DNA of 64,000 nt from Chitinophaga sp. HK235. Its GTDB lineage: Bacteria > Bacteroidota > Bacteroidia > Chitinophagales > Chitinophagaceae. The stretch covers positions 248,001 through 312,000 of the forward strand of contig NZ_CP073766.1 of the NCBI RefSeq assembly GCF_018255755.1, given 5' to 3'. Positions within the stretch are counted from its first letter, which is position 1; every line of letters starts with the position of its first letter. This document shows positions 6,930 through 19,200 of this stretch, piece after piece. The notes under the pieces were generated by a model. It made no database searches, was not told where the DNA came from, and worked only from the letters and a program-made list of their open reading frames with translations. The position numbers and the translations under genes are program-made.

Positions 6930-8015
6930 TCATCGCTTGCTCCAGTCACTGATACAATGCAGTATAGCATCTATATCTTCATCTGTATTATAATAATGTG
7001 CACTGATACGGACCAGTCCATTTCGTAAAGTGGTGATGATATTGTTTTGTGAGAGCCATGCATGTAATCCGCCGGTTTCCTCCACTGAGATAATGGAACA
7101 TCTGTTTTCCAGCGTCTGTCCGCCGATAACACGGACAGGCAACGATGCCAGTCCGGATAACAGTTTTTGCGCTAACCCGAAGTTATGTTGCGCTATCTGT
7201 CGTATGCCGGTTTTGTTTTTTTCTGCCAGCGATGCCTGCATGATCATAAAACCAAACATATCCAAACTGCCCGGCTCGTAGTTATTAATAGATACCTCAT
7301 TGACATAGCCATCGTCGGTGAACCGGAATGTCTGGCTATTGTTGCCGCTGATTTTCGGGGGATAGGTTTGTAAAAAGGTTTCGTTCATATATAGCAGCCC
7401 GTTTCCGTATCCTGCGTTCATCCATTTGTAGTTGCTGGCGATGAGTACATCCACAGGCAGGGCGGACATATCTGTTTCAATGGCGCCGAGGCTCTGTGTG
7501 GCATCTACGATAAGCAGTGCATTATTATCGCGGCAAATATTTCCCAGTTGCGCCAGATCGGCCCTGAATCCACTCTGGTACTGTACATGGCTGATCGCAA
7601 CGATATTGATTTTTTTCTCTTTGATAACAGCGCTGATCTTCTCCGGATCAATAAAAAATCCATCTTCATCATCTATCCACGTGATGTCGAAATTATTGAT
7701 AACAAAAGGAATGTATAACGAAGGGTAGTCTTTTCGGTATAAAAGCACTTTCTCATCGCCCTTCAGCGACTGGACCACTGCATTCAGTGTAAATGAAAAA
7801 TTGGGAATGAGCGCAACGTTTTTTGGAGCGGTGTTCAATAACGCAGCAGCATCAGCCTTGATGGATGTTTGCAGCTCATTGCGCCACCGTTCGCTGGATG
7901 TTGATCCATTGATGGTGAAACTACTGTACCAGCTGAGCCCTGCCTGCATGATGGGCTCAGGGATCAGGCCGCAGGCGGCTGTATTCAGGTAAACTAAAGA
8001 CTTCTTCTCTGACAT
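6930..8015 (-). CDS. Class V aminotransferase-fold PLP-dependent enzyme
   Basis: This 361-residue protein has the fold-type I class V pattern of cysteine desulfurases, selenocysteine lyases and isopenicillin-N epimerase-like enzymes. The Schiff-base Lys is K197 in 'SNYKWMNAGYGNGLLY'. The ring-binding Asp171 and Gln174 are in 'IVDATQSLGA', and a His-containing segment (ISHVQYQSG, 141-149) precedes them. An early 'YLNTAACGLIP' is the substrate-loop start. No conserved catalytic Cys loop of a true cysteine desulfurase is evident, so the reaction is undecided. It is divergent from the NRPS genes across a 704-bp region. It could be a tailoring or precursor enzyme of that pathway, or unrelated. Confidence 0.82.
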   Translation of the reverse strand: MSEKKSLVYLNTAACGLIPEPIMQAGLSWYSSFTINGSTSSERWRNELQTSIKADAAALLNTAPKNVALIPNFSFTLNAVVQSLKGDEKVLLYRKDYPSLYIPFVINNFDITWIDDEDGFFIDPEKISAVIKEKKINIVAISHVQYQSGFRADLAQLGNICRDNNALLIVDATQSLGAIETDMSALPVDVLIASNYKWMNAGYGNGLLYMNETFLQTYPPKISGNNSQTFRFTDDGYVNEVSINNYEPGSLDMFGFMIMQASLAEKNKTGIRQIAQHNFGLAQKLLSGLASLPVRVIGGQTLENRCSIISVEETGGLHAWLSQNNIITTLRNGLVRISAHYYNTDEDIDAILHCISDWSKR

Positions 8016-8030
8016 GGCAATCTGATTTTA

Positions 8031-8063
8031 CAAACATTGTCGATTGCTGCTAAAATAAAACAA
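8031..8063 (-). promoter_or_regulatory. Weak promoter candidate for the PLP-enzyme gene
   Basis: On the minus strand TTG (8063-8061), a 22-nt spacer, then AATGTTTG (8038-8031) match TAnnTTTG in all but the first base. The leader before the ATG at 8015 would be very short (about 10 nt). Confidence 0.2.
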
Positions 8064-8460
8064 AATTCGGGTAATTCATTTCTCCTGTCGTCAGATAAAG
8101 GATCAATGCGGCATGTAATTACTATGTTTGTGAGGTTTTTATGGATGTTAGTATTCCGAATTTTGTATGTTATTTCACTGCTGAAAATAATTTGCAGTTA
8201 AAACGATTAGTTTTGACTGCTGTAAACGCTATGTTCGGAAGCGGCCTGGTGTATGTTTTGTTAACAATAAAATTTTCCTATGCGGCCATTATGCATTGAT
8301 CGGTTTTTCTGGAGATGTATGTCGATTGTGTCTTCCCTGTTTTTAATCAAATGTGATTCATTTAATCCGGGTGTGTCTGTTGAATGTTGTCCGTAAGGAC
8401 ATCTGATATGTATTACGCTAGTCGCCGGACTGCAGGAATCGAGGAAACCCTTTTTGTAGC

Positions 8461-8502
8461 TGCCATACAGTAAAAGCAGCCATTGTTTGCTGTTTTATGG
8501 CA
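8461..8502 (+). promoter_or_regulatory. Long imperfect hairpin in the NRPS leader
   Basis: The outer arms TGCCATA (8461-8467) and TATGGCA (8496-8502) and inner arms AAAAGCAGC / GCTGTTTT enclose a short loop (CATTGTTT). It is not followed by a T-run, so it is not a simple terminator. It lies about 220 nt before the first NRPS start codon and could be an mRNA structure or a protein-binding site. Confidence 0.3.
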
Positions 8503-8719
8503 GATGAATACCATATATAAAAACCTTTGCGAATATGTTTTGAGTCACCCATTTACGTGAAACCCGAACTGTTAAATCAAGAAAACCCTTTTCACCTGAA
8601 TAAATACATTCAGTTAATCCGACCTGACAGGTGGAAGCCCTGGTCTATTACTGCCTGATATAAATACCGGTCTTCCGGAATAAGGATAACCTGTGTGTTT
8701 AACCTAAAACTGTTACCTG

Positions 8720-11700
8720 ATGGAAAAGAAGTATTTGCCAATATCTCAATATCAGAGATCTTTTTTTGTAGAGTGGGCATTGGCGCCGGAAAGCAGTATA
8801 TATAATGTTTCGAAAATCTATGCGGTTGACGGGATGTTTAATAAAGATGTATTCATCGCTGCCTGCAGTAAATTGATAAAAGATGATGACATACTTCATG
8901 CTACATTCAGTGAAGATGGAACTACCTGTTATTATAATAACTTCCCCATTGAAGATTTTATTATAGATGAAGCGACGGATGATATAATAGATATCCGGGA
9001 GCAGCTGCTGGATATTATCAACCGGCCCTTCGATCTGGTCAAAGGCCCTTTGCTGCGGATACATCTGCTCGACAATACCAGCCGTGATGGAAAAAGTTAT
9101 ATCGCTTTTTGCATGAACCATATCATAGCAGACGGTATAGGCTTTGAAAGCATTATCAGTAAGGTAAGCCGTGCCTGGACTGCACAGGTGTTGCACTTGC
9201 CGGATGAACCGGTCGTATCACCCTCCCGTATCGCCTGCATTGAAAAGGAAAAGAGATTACTGACGCCGGAAAGCAGTGCGGCAGCCAGACAATTCTGGCA
9301 TGACTATATTGGTGAACTGCCGCTGGTAGCGGATTTGCCGATAATGAAACACGCTGCACAGGAAGATACGGCCGGAGAAACCCTGTTCTTCGAACTGACC
9401 GGAGAAACCCTGACAGCCCTACACCAATATACCAAACGGCATAAAGTGTCCATATTTACTATACTGGCAGCAGTATATGGTGTTGTAGTGTCGCGTTACT
9501 GCAGCCAGCCGGGAATTATTCTGAGTTATGCTGTGAATATGCGGCCTCCCGGCTTCCCGGATATTACAGGATCTTTCGTTAATAACCTGCCCCTGAAGAT
9601 CGAAACGGATAAGTATGATACCTTGATTGCGCTGATCAAAGCACTTGTTTCGGAAAGAAAGGAGGTAAAACCGCACCAGCACTATGTGCTCTCTGAAATT
9701 ATCCATGACCAGCGGAAGATAAAGGAAGAAGACAGTACGGATTATTTCAATGTAGGATTTACGGAAACGTATATGAGCAGTGTGCCCATCTCACTGGAAG
9801 GGCTACACGTGGAGGAGATTGATTTTCCGCTGAGCAATGAATCCATTTACTGGATGTCGCTGATGTATGACCGGAGAAATAAGGATGCCTTCAAATTCAG
9901 GCTGATATACCGGAAGAACATCATCAGCTCGTTTGTGGCGGAAGGCGTTATCCGTTCGTTCCTGGAGCTGCTGCGTAAAACGGTTACAGTGGAAGATCTT
10001 CCGCTGAAAGATTACTGCCTGCTCAACAGCAGTGATTATTCCAATGTTTTATATAACTGGAACGCAACAACGAAACCATATGCATCCGGAAAAACCATTC
10101 ATCAGCTGTTTGAGGAACAGGTGGCGCTAACCCCTGATGCAACGGCATTGGTATATGGCAACAGCCAGCTGACCTACCACGAACTCAATGAACGTGCCAA
10201 CCGCCTGGCAGCTTATCTGCAGGCTACCTACGCCATCAGACCAGATGAGCTGGTGGCCCTTTGCCTCAGCAGATCAGAACACCTGGTAATTGCTGTCCTG
10301 GCAGTACTGAAATCGGGGGCGGCCTATGTGCCTATAGATCCAGGCTTCCCTTCCGGACGTATAACCTGGATCCTCTCTGATACTGCAGCCAGAGTGGTGT
10401 TAACCAACGAATCCTATGCAGCTGCACTCGATAATGACCTGAGTCTGGCTGTTGAAAGTATTGACAGTATTGAATTTCAATCGATGTTAGGAGAGACATA
10501 CAGTGGCGTTACTCCTGAAACGATCAGCCAGGCAGGTGACCTGGCTTATGTTATTTATACCAGCGGCACTACCGGTCAGCCCAAAGGTGTAATGGTAGAG
10601 CACAATAGCGTGATCAACCTGATCACGGAGATGATTGAAATACATCAGTTAGATAAATACCGGAATATAGGCTGTTATTCAAATTATGTGTTTGATGCCT
10701 TTGTGTATGAAACCTTTCCGGTATTGTGCAATGGTAATTGTCTATATCTGTATAGTGATGAAATCAGAAATGCACCGGATGAATTGGTGGCATATGCGCA
10801 TCAGCATCATATAGCCGTTTCGTTTATCCCACCGGTATTGTTGCCTGCATTTGCAGCCATGGATGCGGGTTTTCAGTTAATATTTACAGGGGGAGAAAAA
10901 CTGCCTGACCTGAAAAAGCCCTTGCAGGCAGTGCTTATCAATGAATACGGACCTACGGAAGCAACCGTATGTGCTACTTTTCATCGTTGTACGGATGATA
11001 ACAACAGAATAATTGGACGCCCTGTGGCCAATACTACCTTGTATGTGCTGGACTCTCATCTGATACCGGTGCCGGTAGGAGCCACCGGTGAGTTATACAT
11101 CGGTGGGGCCGGGGTAACACGGGGATACCTGAATCAGCCTGAGCTAACACAGGAGCGCTTTCTTGCCAATCCCTTCCAGACTGCTTCAGAGAAAGAAAAA
11201 AATATTAATAGCCGTATCTATAAAACCGGTGACCTCGTCAGATACCTGCCAGACGGTAATCTGGAATACATCGGTCGCAACGATTTTCAGGTGAAAATCC
11301 GCGGACACAGAATTGAGCCCGGAGAAATAGAAAACCGTTTAAGTGCTTTCCCTGAAATCAGACAGGCTGCCATGGTGGTAAAGAACAGAGCTTCCGGGAG
11401 TGGCAATTATCTCGCGGCCTATTATGTGTCGGACCATGAAATAGAGCCGCAGTTACTACTGGACTATCTGGCTGAACACCTGCCTGATTACATGGTGCCG
11501 GCTGCATTGATACACCTGACATCTTTACCGCTGACGGTGAATGGAAAATTGAACTACCGTGCGCTCCCCGAGCCACAGTTGCCGGACAGCGCAGCGACCC
11601 AGACAGCGGAGAATGACACGGAGAGAGTATTATGTGAAATTTATGCCGAAGTGCTGGGACTGAATACCACACAAGTAGGTGTTCATGATGATTTTTTCCG

Positions 11701-13200
11701 ATTGGGAGGAGACAGTATCGTAAGCATACTGTTGGTAAGTAGGCTAAGACAGCGTGCAGGCATTAACGTGAATGTGAAAGATATCTTCCGGAACAGAACC
11801 ATCCGGCAGTTGTATACCCACAAAATATCAAAGTCTGTTGCCACCATTCCGGCTGTTGTCACTGAACAGGGAATACTCACCGGTAAGGCCGGTCTGTTGC
11901 CGGTACAGGCCTGGTTCTTCGATCAGGTGGCCTGCGGTACTTTCCCTGCCTTCCATCACTGGAACCAGTCTTTCCTGATTCATGTACCTCCGCTGAACAA
12001 AGAACTGCTGGGGATGAGTATCCTGAAACTGATCAATTACCATGACGGGCTGCGCTTTTATTATCCGGTGGATAAGGAGGTTGCTGGCGGTTATGTGCAG
12101 CATTACGGAGATGAGGTAAATGCCGTCATGATCAAATATCTGGATATCGCCACTATGGATAATGAGGAACTTACAGCGTGGCAGGCCGGTTTTAATATCT
12201 CTGAAGGGCCGCTGCTGCAGGTGGGTTACCTGGAAGGCTTTGCTGACGGTAGCGCCAGAATTTATTTTGCGGCGCATCACCTGCTGTTGGATACGGTTAG
12301 CTGGCGCATCATCTGTGAGGATACAGAAAAAATATATAATTATTTATTAGAAGCGCAGCAAAACCAGGCTGAAAGGGATTTCCTGGCTACGGTGCCGGCT
12401 ACTGTAATACTGGGCTCCAAAGGAAGTAGCTATCGTCAATGGGTAAACGCTGTTGCTGCTTACGCTCCGACAGACGGAAAAACTGCAGAAGATGAACTGG
12501 CTTGGTGGTCGGCTATTAATGCCGGTATTCCTGCTGGCAACGCCTTGCTATCTGCTATGAGGGTGGAAATGCCCGCCCGGACCACATTCTCGCTGGACCA
12601 TCAACTTACGGAATGTTTGCTGCGTGAAGTAGGGCATGTTTATCAAACCCAGGTGAATGATATCTTATTGAGTGCATTGGGAATAGCGCTGTCATCGCTG
12701 ACGGGGTTTGATCATCATCATGTTTTGCTGGAAGGCCACGGACGGGAATTTATTTCACCGTCGGTGGATGTGACCCATACTACCGGATGGTTTACGACCA
12801 TGTACCCGGTTGAAATTGTGACCCCGGCTGCCAATATCGCTACACAACTGGTAACCGTCAAGGAAATGCTGCGTAGCATTCCTTCCGGAGGGCTGGGCTA
12901 TGGCGCATTACAAGGTTATACCACTTCGGCATTGCCACTGATCAGTTTCAACTACCTTGGTCAGTTCGACAGGCAGCGGCCTGATGGTGCTCAAGGTTGG
13001 TATATCTCCGGAGAAAGCAGCGGGCAGTTTGTGTCTGCGGCCAATCATCCGCATACCCTGATTGATTTCCTGGGCAGGGTCGTTGATGGATGTCTTCAGT
13101 TTGATATCTCCGGAAATATCCCTGTTGCAGCTTTGTCTGCGCTGGCGGAGAATTACAGGGCGGCATTGGAAACCATTGTACATTATCTGAAATCATCTCC
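8720..13200 (+). other. NRPS module 1: C(starter)-A-T-E, unknown residue, D-configured
   Basis: The N-terminal C domain (8720-10030) is unlike the others. Its active-site motif reads NHIIADG, with the first His of HHxxxDG replaced by Asn133 but the catalytic His134 and Asp138 kept. A C domain before the first A domain usually loads an acyl group. The A domain (10060-11575) gives the code DAYFITEVCK, which I cannot assign. The T domain has LGGDSI (Ser999), the type that precedes epimerases. The E domain (11850-13195) has HHLLLDTVSWR (His1186-His1187), EGHGRE and NYLGQF, so residue 1 is predicted to be D. Confidence 0.9.
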
Positions 13201-16200
13201 GCGGAGTTATCTGACGGTGAGTGATATCGATCATATTATATCAGCACAATATCTTGATAAGCTACAGGCAGACCGTGAAATAACAAACGTATACCTGGCG
13301 GGCAGCCTGCAGGAGGGCTTTATATCACATGCATTGAACCAGGGTGCAGCCAATGACGCCTATGGGGTACAGCTGGTATGGGAATACCGCTGCCCTTTGC
13401 AGGAAACACTGTTGCAACAGGCCTGGCAATATGCGCCGGAGAAATTCAATGCTTTGCGGCTTCGTTTCCATTGGGAGGAAGAACTGATACAGGTGATTGA
13501 TAAGAAGGGAATTTTTCCATGGAGATATGAAGATATCAGCCATCTGCCGGAAAATGAACAGGATGCTTACCTGCAGCATCTGCTGGCTGAAGATAAGGCT
13601 GTACCGTTTGAACTTTCTGCCGGTAATCTCTACAGAATATACCTGATAAAAAAACAAACAGACCGGTATGCCTTCATTTTCAGTAACCACCATGCTATAC
13701 TGGATGGCTGGAGTATGTCGCTGCTGCTGAGTTTTGTACACGATGTTTACCGGCATTTGCAAAAAGGACAGCCTTACCATGTTGAGCCTGACCATGCTTA
13801 TACCGCTGCACAACATTATCTGCAGCAGCACCGGCAACAACATGACGCCTACTGGAATGCCCGGATGGCACAGCTTTCAACCAGAGAAGATCTGAGTAGT
13901 CTGCTCCGGCCGGAGCAACGGCACATCGTATTGTCTGATTACAGGCATGTCAGATTACATCAGGAACTGACTACAACGGTAACGGGTGAACGTTATCAGG
14001 CACTGAAAAGGTTTTGCTCCGCCTATGGATTTACCCTCAATGCTGTATTACAGTATTGCTGGCACCGGCTACTGAGTATTTATGGAAACAGCAATACTAC
14101 AGTTGTAGGCATGACCATGGCCGGGCGTAATCTGCCAGTGGATGATATAGAACTGTCTGTAGGCCTGTTCATTAATACCCTGCCGGTTATCATGGAACAC
14201 GATGCCGGTACAGTAGTCGCCGCCATCAGTAAATTACAGGCACATATTAATGACGCCAACAGCCACACTGTTATCCAGCTCTCCCGGTTACAACAGGAAG
14301 GAAGACGACTGTTCAATACACTGTTTGTATTCGAAAATTACCCGGTACCACTGGACCGCTCAGGAGATGAATTGCCCCTGTATTTTAAAGAAAGTACAGA
14401 CCAGCTGGATTATCCGCTGGGAGTGATCCTGGTCGAACGCCCGGGAGAAGTACTGCTGCGACTGAAATATGCCGGCGAGTTATTTAGCAGTGAAACCATA
14501 CATCAGCTGCTGGAAGGCGTATTTATCCTGCTGGACCAGTTGCTGGCAGATCCGCATATTGAAACCTCCCAACTGACTTTCATCACCCCTGAACAGCAGC
14601 AGCTGCTAATTACAGACTGGAACAAAACAGCAGAAGATTACCCGTTAGACAAAACTATTCAGCAGCTATTTGAAGAACAGGTGCGTAAAACACCGGACCA
14701 TACGGCACTGGTGTATGAAAACCACCGTCTGAGTTACCGTGAACTGAATGAAAAGGCCAACCAGGTGGCGGCTTATCTGCATGCACAATATGCTGTAAAG
14801 CCTGATGATCTGATAGGACTATACCTGGAGAGAACGGAATATATGATCATTGCTATCCTGGGTGTATTAAAATCCGGAGCAGCTTATGTACCGGTAGACC
14901 TGACATATCCTGATGACAGGGTAGCGTATATCCTCTCCGATGCAGGAGCCAGAGTGGTGCTGACAGACAGCATGAATGAGGAAAACCTGCAACGTATCAT
15001 GGATAGCTTGCCGGTTATAGTGGAGATAGTAGAAGATATTTGCCATGCTAGCCCAAAATCGATATCCAGCCCAGGGCTTCAGACCTCGGGCACATCAGCC
15101 AATATGTGTTTTGTGCTCTATACGAGCGGTACTACAGGCAACCCGAAAGGTGTGATGATAGAACATCGTAATGAACTGAATATCATCTACGGCATCCGGG
15201 ATGCTTATGAATTCAGTCATCAGGCCAGGATTGTATTGTTTGCCACTTATGTGTTTGATATGTCGGTGTCCGAAATTTTAAGCGCCCTGCTGTTCGGAAA
15301 TACCCTATATGTCCTGGGAACAAAGGTGAGAACAGATGTAACGGCTGTCAGCCAATATCTTCTGGACCATGAAATAAACTACGTATATCTGCCACCGGTA
15401 ATGTTGGCGGCATTACCGCGTATAGCCTATCCTCACCTGAGAGGCATTACCTATGCCGGTGAGCCCTGTGATCAGGAAACCGGTAAATACTGGGCATCTC
15501 GTCTGAGGCTGTATAACTATTACGGCCCTACGGAAACCAATATTGCCACCGGCAAACTGATCGTCGGTGGAGATACGCACCTGATCGGCCGCCCGATTGG
15601 TAATACCAGCTGTTATGTGGTGGACAGTGCCCTGCGACCTTTGCCCTTGGGAGCCATTGGTGAATTGTATATCGGCGGTGCTGCTGTGGCCCGCGGATAC
15701 TTTAATCTGCCTGAATTGACCCAGCAGCGGTTTATAGCCAATCCTTTTCAGTCGGATGAAGAGAAGGAAAAAAATATCAACGGCCGTTTATACAAAACCG
15801 GTGACCTGGTAAGATATCATCCGGATGGTAATCTCGAGTATATAGGCCGCAATGATTTTCAGGTAAAAATCCGCGGATACAGGATAGAGCCCGGAGAGGT
15901 GGAAAGCCGTTTGAATGCTTATCCGGCGATCAGACAGGCTGTAGTGCTGGTGAAAGAACATCCCGGCGGAGGCAAATACCTGGCCGGTTATTACGTGGCC
16001 GATGAAATGCCTGACCAGGATGCAGTAAGAAGTTATCTGGAAGCATACCTGCCCGACTATATGGTGCCTGCTGCGCTGATATACATGCCGGAATTTCCGG
16101 TGACCGTCAACGGAAAGCTGGACCGCCGTGCCCTTCCGGAACCGGCATTTACGGGCATCAGCAGCTACCAGGCACCTGAAAATGAAACTGAGCTGAAACT

Positions 16201-19200
16201 GACCGGCGTATTTGCCGCTGTACTTGGCCTGGAGGCCACAAAGATCAGTGTGCAGGATGATTTTTTCCGGTTAGGAGGAAACAGTATTCTGGCGATACGC
16301 CTTATCAACAAGCTGAATGCTGAAATGAAATCCGGCCTGCATGTAGCAGAAGTGTTTAACTGCCGCACGATACGCCGCCTCGCAGAAGCCTTGCTGGAAG
16401 GAACAGGTGGCAGTGTAAGAATCACAGCTCCGGTAATAGTCAGTCCGGATGAACAACTATTATCTTTTTCACAGGAACGATTATGGTTTATTGACCGCTA
16501 TGAACGAGGTACCCATGCATTTAACCTGCCGCTGGTACTCCGGCTGGAACCTGATCTGGATAAAGATCTTATGTTACAGGCGCTGCACGCTGTTGTACAC
16601 CGACATGAAGTGTTGAGAAGTATTGTCACCATTAACAAAGAAGGCAAAGCCTGTCAGCAGGTGATGGATGATGCTGTCCGGCCGCTGACCATTGAAACGG
16701 TGGAATCGTATAGCCGTGCTGATCTGGATGACCAGCTCTCACAACAGGCTGGACGGGTATTCAGGCTGGACGAAGAATATCCGCTGCATGCGTGCTTGTA
16801 CACACTGCATCGCGGAGGTAGCCGTGGCAACGAGTATTACCTTGGTCTGGTATTACATCATATTGCCTCTGATGGCTGGTCTGAAGATATCCTGCTTCAT
16901 GAGCTGCAGCAATATTATCATCATTATACAAACAATCCGGAACAACAGCACAGCGATCCTGTATTACCTCCCTTACCTGTGCAGTACCGGGATTATGCGC
17001 TGTGGCAGCGCAACTATCTGCAGGGGCCTGTGCTGGAACGGCAGTTGCATTACTGGAAACAGCAGCTGGCTGGCTATGAAACGCTGTACCTGCCTGCCGA
17101 TAAGCCCAGGCCGGCAAAAGTGAGTTATGAAGGCGCTACCATCTCTTTCACACTCGATAAAACCCTGAGCAACGACCTGAGGGCTGTTTCACGCAATCTG
17201 GAAGTGAGCATGTACAGCCTGTTGCTGGGTGGATATTACCTGTTGTTGTCGGGTTACAGCAACCAGCAGGATATTATTGTGGGAAGCCCCGTATCCAACA
17301 GGCATCACGGAGATATTGCGCACCTGATCGGTTCTTTTGTAAATATGCTGCCCCTGAGGATGCAGATAGATCCTGAACAGCCACTGACTGATTTTATCCG
17401 GCAGGTGAGCACAGCTGTAATCGATGCACAGCTGCATCAGGACCTGCCGTTTGAAAAACTCGTAGAAGAACTGCATACAGCGCCGGACCTATCGCGTCAT
17501 CCTATCTTTCAAGTGATGTTCAGCGTGCAGCATTTTGGCGGAGATACTACTTCCGGCAACCCATTATTTACACGTTATACAACACCTGACGCTGACTATT
17601 TTAAGATTGCCAAACATGATCTGAGCATATATCTGGATGATAGTGAAGAAACGATCACAGGTATGTGTAATTACTCGGTACACCTGTTTGAGCTGCCGGC
17701 CATAGAGCGTTATGTTGCCGTGTATAAAGAAATACTGCAGCAGCTGGCACAACTGAACGATACCACGCAAACGTCGCGCCGGATCAGGTCTTTACGATAC
17801 CTGGACAGCCAGCAGTATCAGCAGTTTGTTTATGAGCTGAACAATACGCTGCAGCCTTATCCATCAGGAAAGGCCATTCAGCAGCTGTTTGAAGCACAGG
17901 TGGAAAAAACACCGGCCCATATTGCGGTGAAATATGCAGACCGTAGTCTGACCTATGCAACACTAAATGAACAAGCCAACAGGCTGGCTGCGTACTTGCG
18001 TGAACGTTATCATCCGCAGCCGGATGACCGTATCGCTTTATATATGGACCGCTCCGAACATATGATAGTGGCCATTCTGGCGATATTGAAGTCGGGAGCC
18101 GCCTATGTTCCCATTGATATTGCATATCCGGCAGACAGAGTGGGCTACATCCTGTCCGATGCATCAGCCAGGGCTGTGCTGGTGAGTGACCGCTACCGGG
18201 AGAAACTGCTGGAAATTACCATCGACCGGGATATCGATACGATTGTAACTGATAATGCTGCATTTCAGTATATGCTTGCCGGTTACCCCGTGGATAATCC
18301 GCTATGTGTCAGCCATGGCGGGCATCTTGCCTACGTTATGTATACCAGCGGTACCACCGGTATTCCCAAAGGGGTGATGGTGGAACATAAAAGCGTGAAC
18401 AGGCTGGTTAAAAATGTGGACTATGTTAAGATAGCGGAAGAAGACAGTATTTTAGGCATATCCAATTACGCATTCGACGGCTCTGTGTTCGATATCTTCG
18501 GGGCATTGCTGAACGGGGCTACGCTGGTAGTGGTTGATAAAGATGTGCTGCAAGACATGAGAAGATTTGATCATCTGCTGGACACACACCGGATCACTGT
18601 CTTCTTTATCACTACCGCATTGTTTAATGTATTGGCGGAAGAAGGACTTCCGGGATTAAAACATCTGAAATATATTCTGTTTGGTGGAGAGCTGGTATCG
18701 CTCAAACATGTGCTGGCATTTCATGAAAAGTATAGTCATGTTAATCTGGTGCATGTTTATGGCCCTACAGAGTCTACAACATTCGCCACCTCTTTCCTGT
18801 GCAATAATCAAATAGTTATCGCTACCGGCACGGTGCCTATTGGCCGGCCATTATCCAATACTACCGCATATGTGCTGGATACCCACCTTAATCCGCTGCC
18901 TCCCGGCGCCACCGGTGAGTTGTATGTCGGTGGGGAAGGAGTGGCAAGAGGTTATCTCAATATGCCTGAACTAACGGCTGCACGCTTTATTCCCAATCCT
19001 TTCAGAACAGCCGCTGAAAAAGAAAAGCATATCAACAGCCATCTTTATAAAACCGGCGACCTGGTAAAATATCTGCCGGATGGAAATATTGAATATATCA
19101 GCCGTACAGATTTTCAGGTGAAGATCCGTGGATACCGTATTGAGCTGGGTGAAATCGTGCACCGCATGGAAACGTATCCGGGTATCAGACAGGCATTTGT

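Larger units (their letters stand above)
8016..8719. other. 704-bp divergent control region upstream of the NRPS genes
   Basis: No gene was found. On the plus strand a perfect -7 type motif TATGTTTG lies at 8123-8130, but without a TTG at the proper distance. TTTTG..TAATTTG near 8160-8200 is a degenerate alternative. The 8461-8502 hairpin lies in the probable leader. The last 60 bases before the ATG at 8720 show no Shine-Dalgarno sequence, as is usual in this phylum. A leader of several hundred bases remains possible. Confidence 0.5.
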
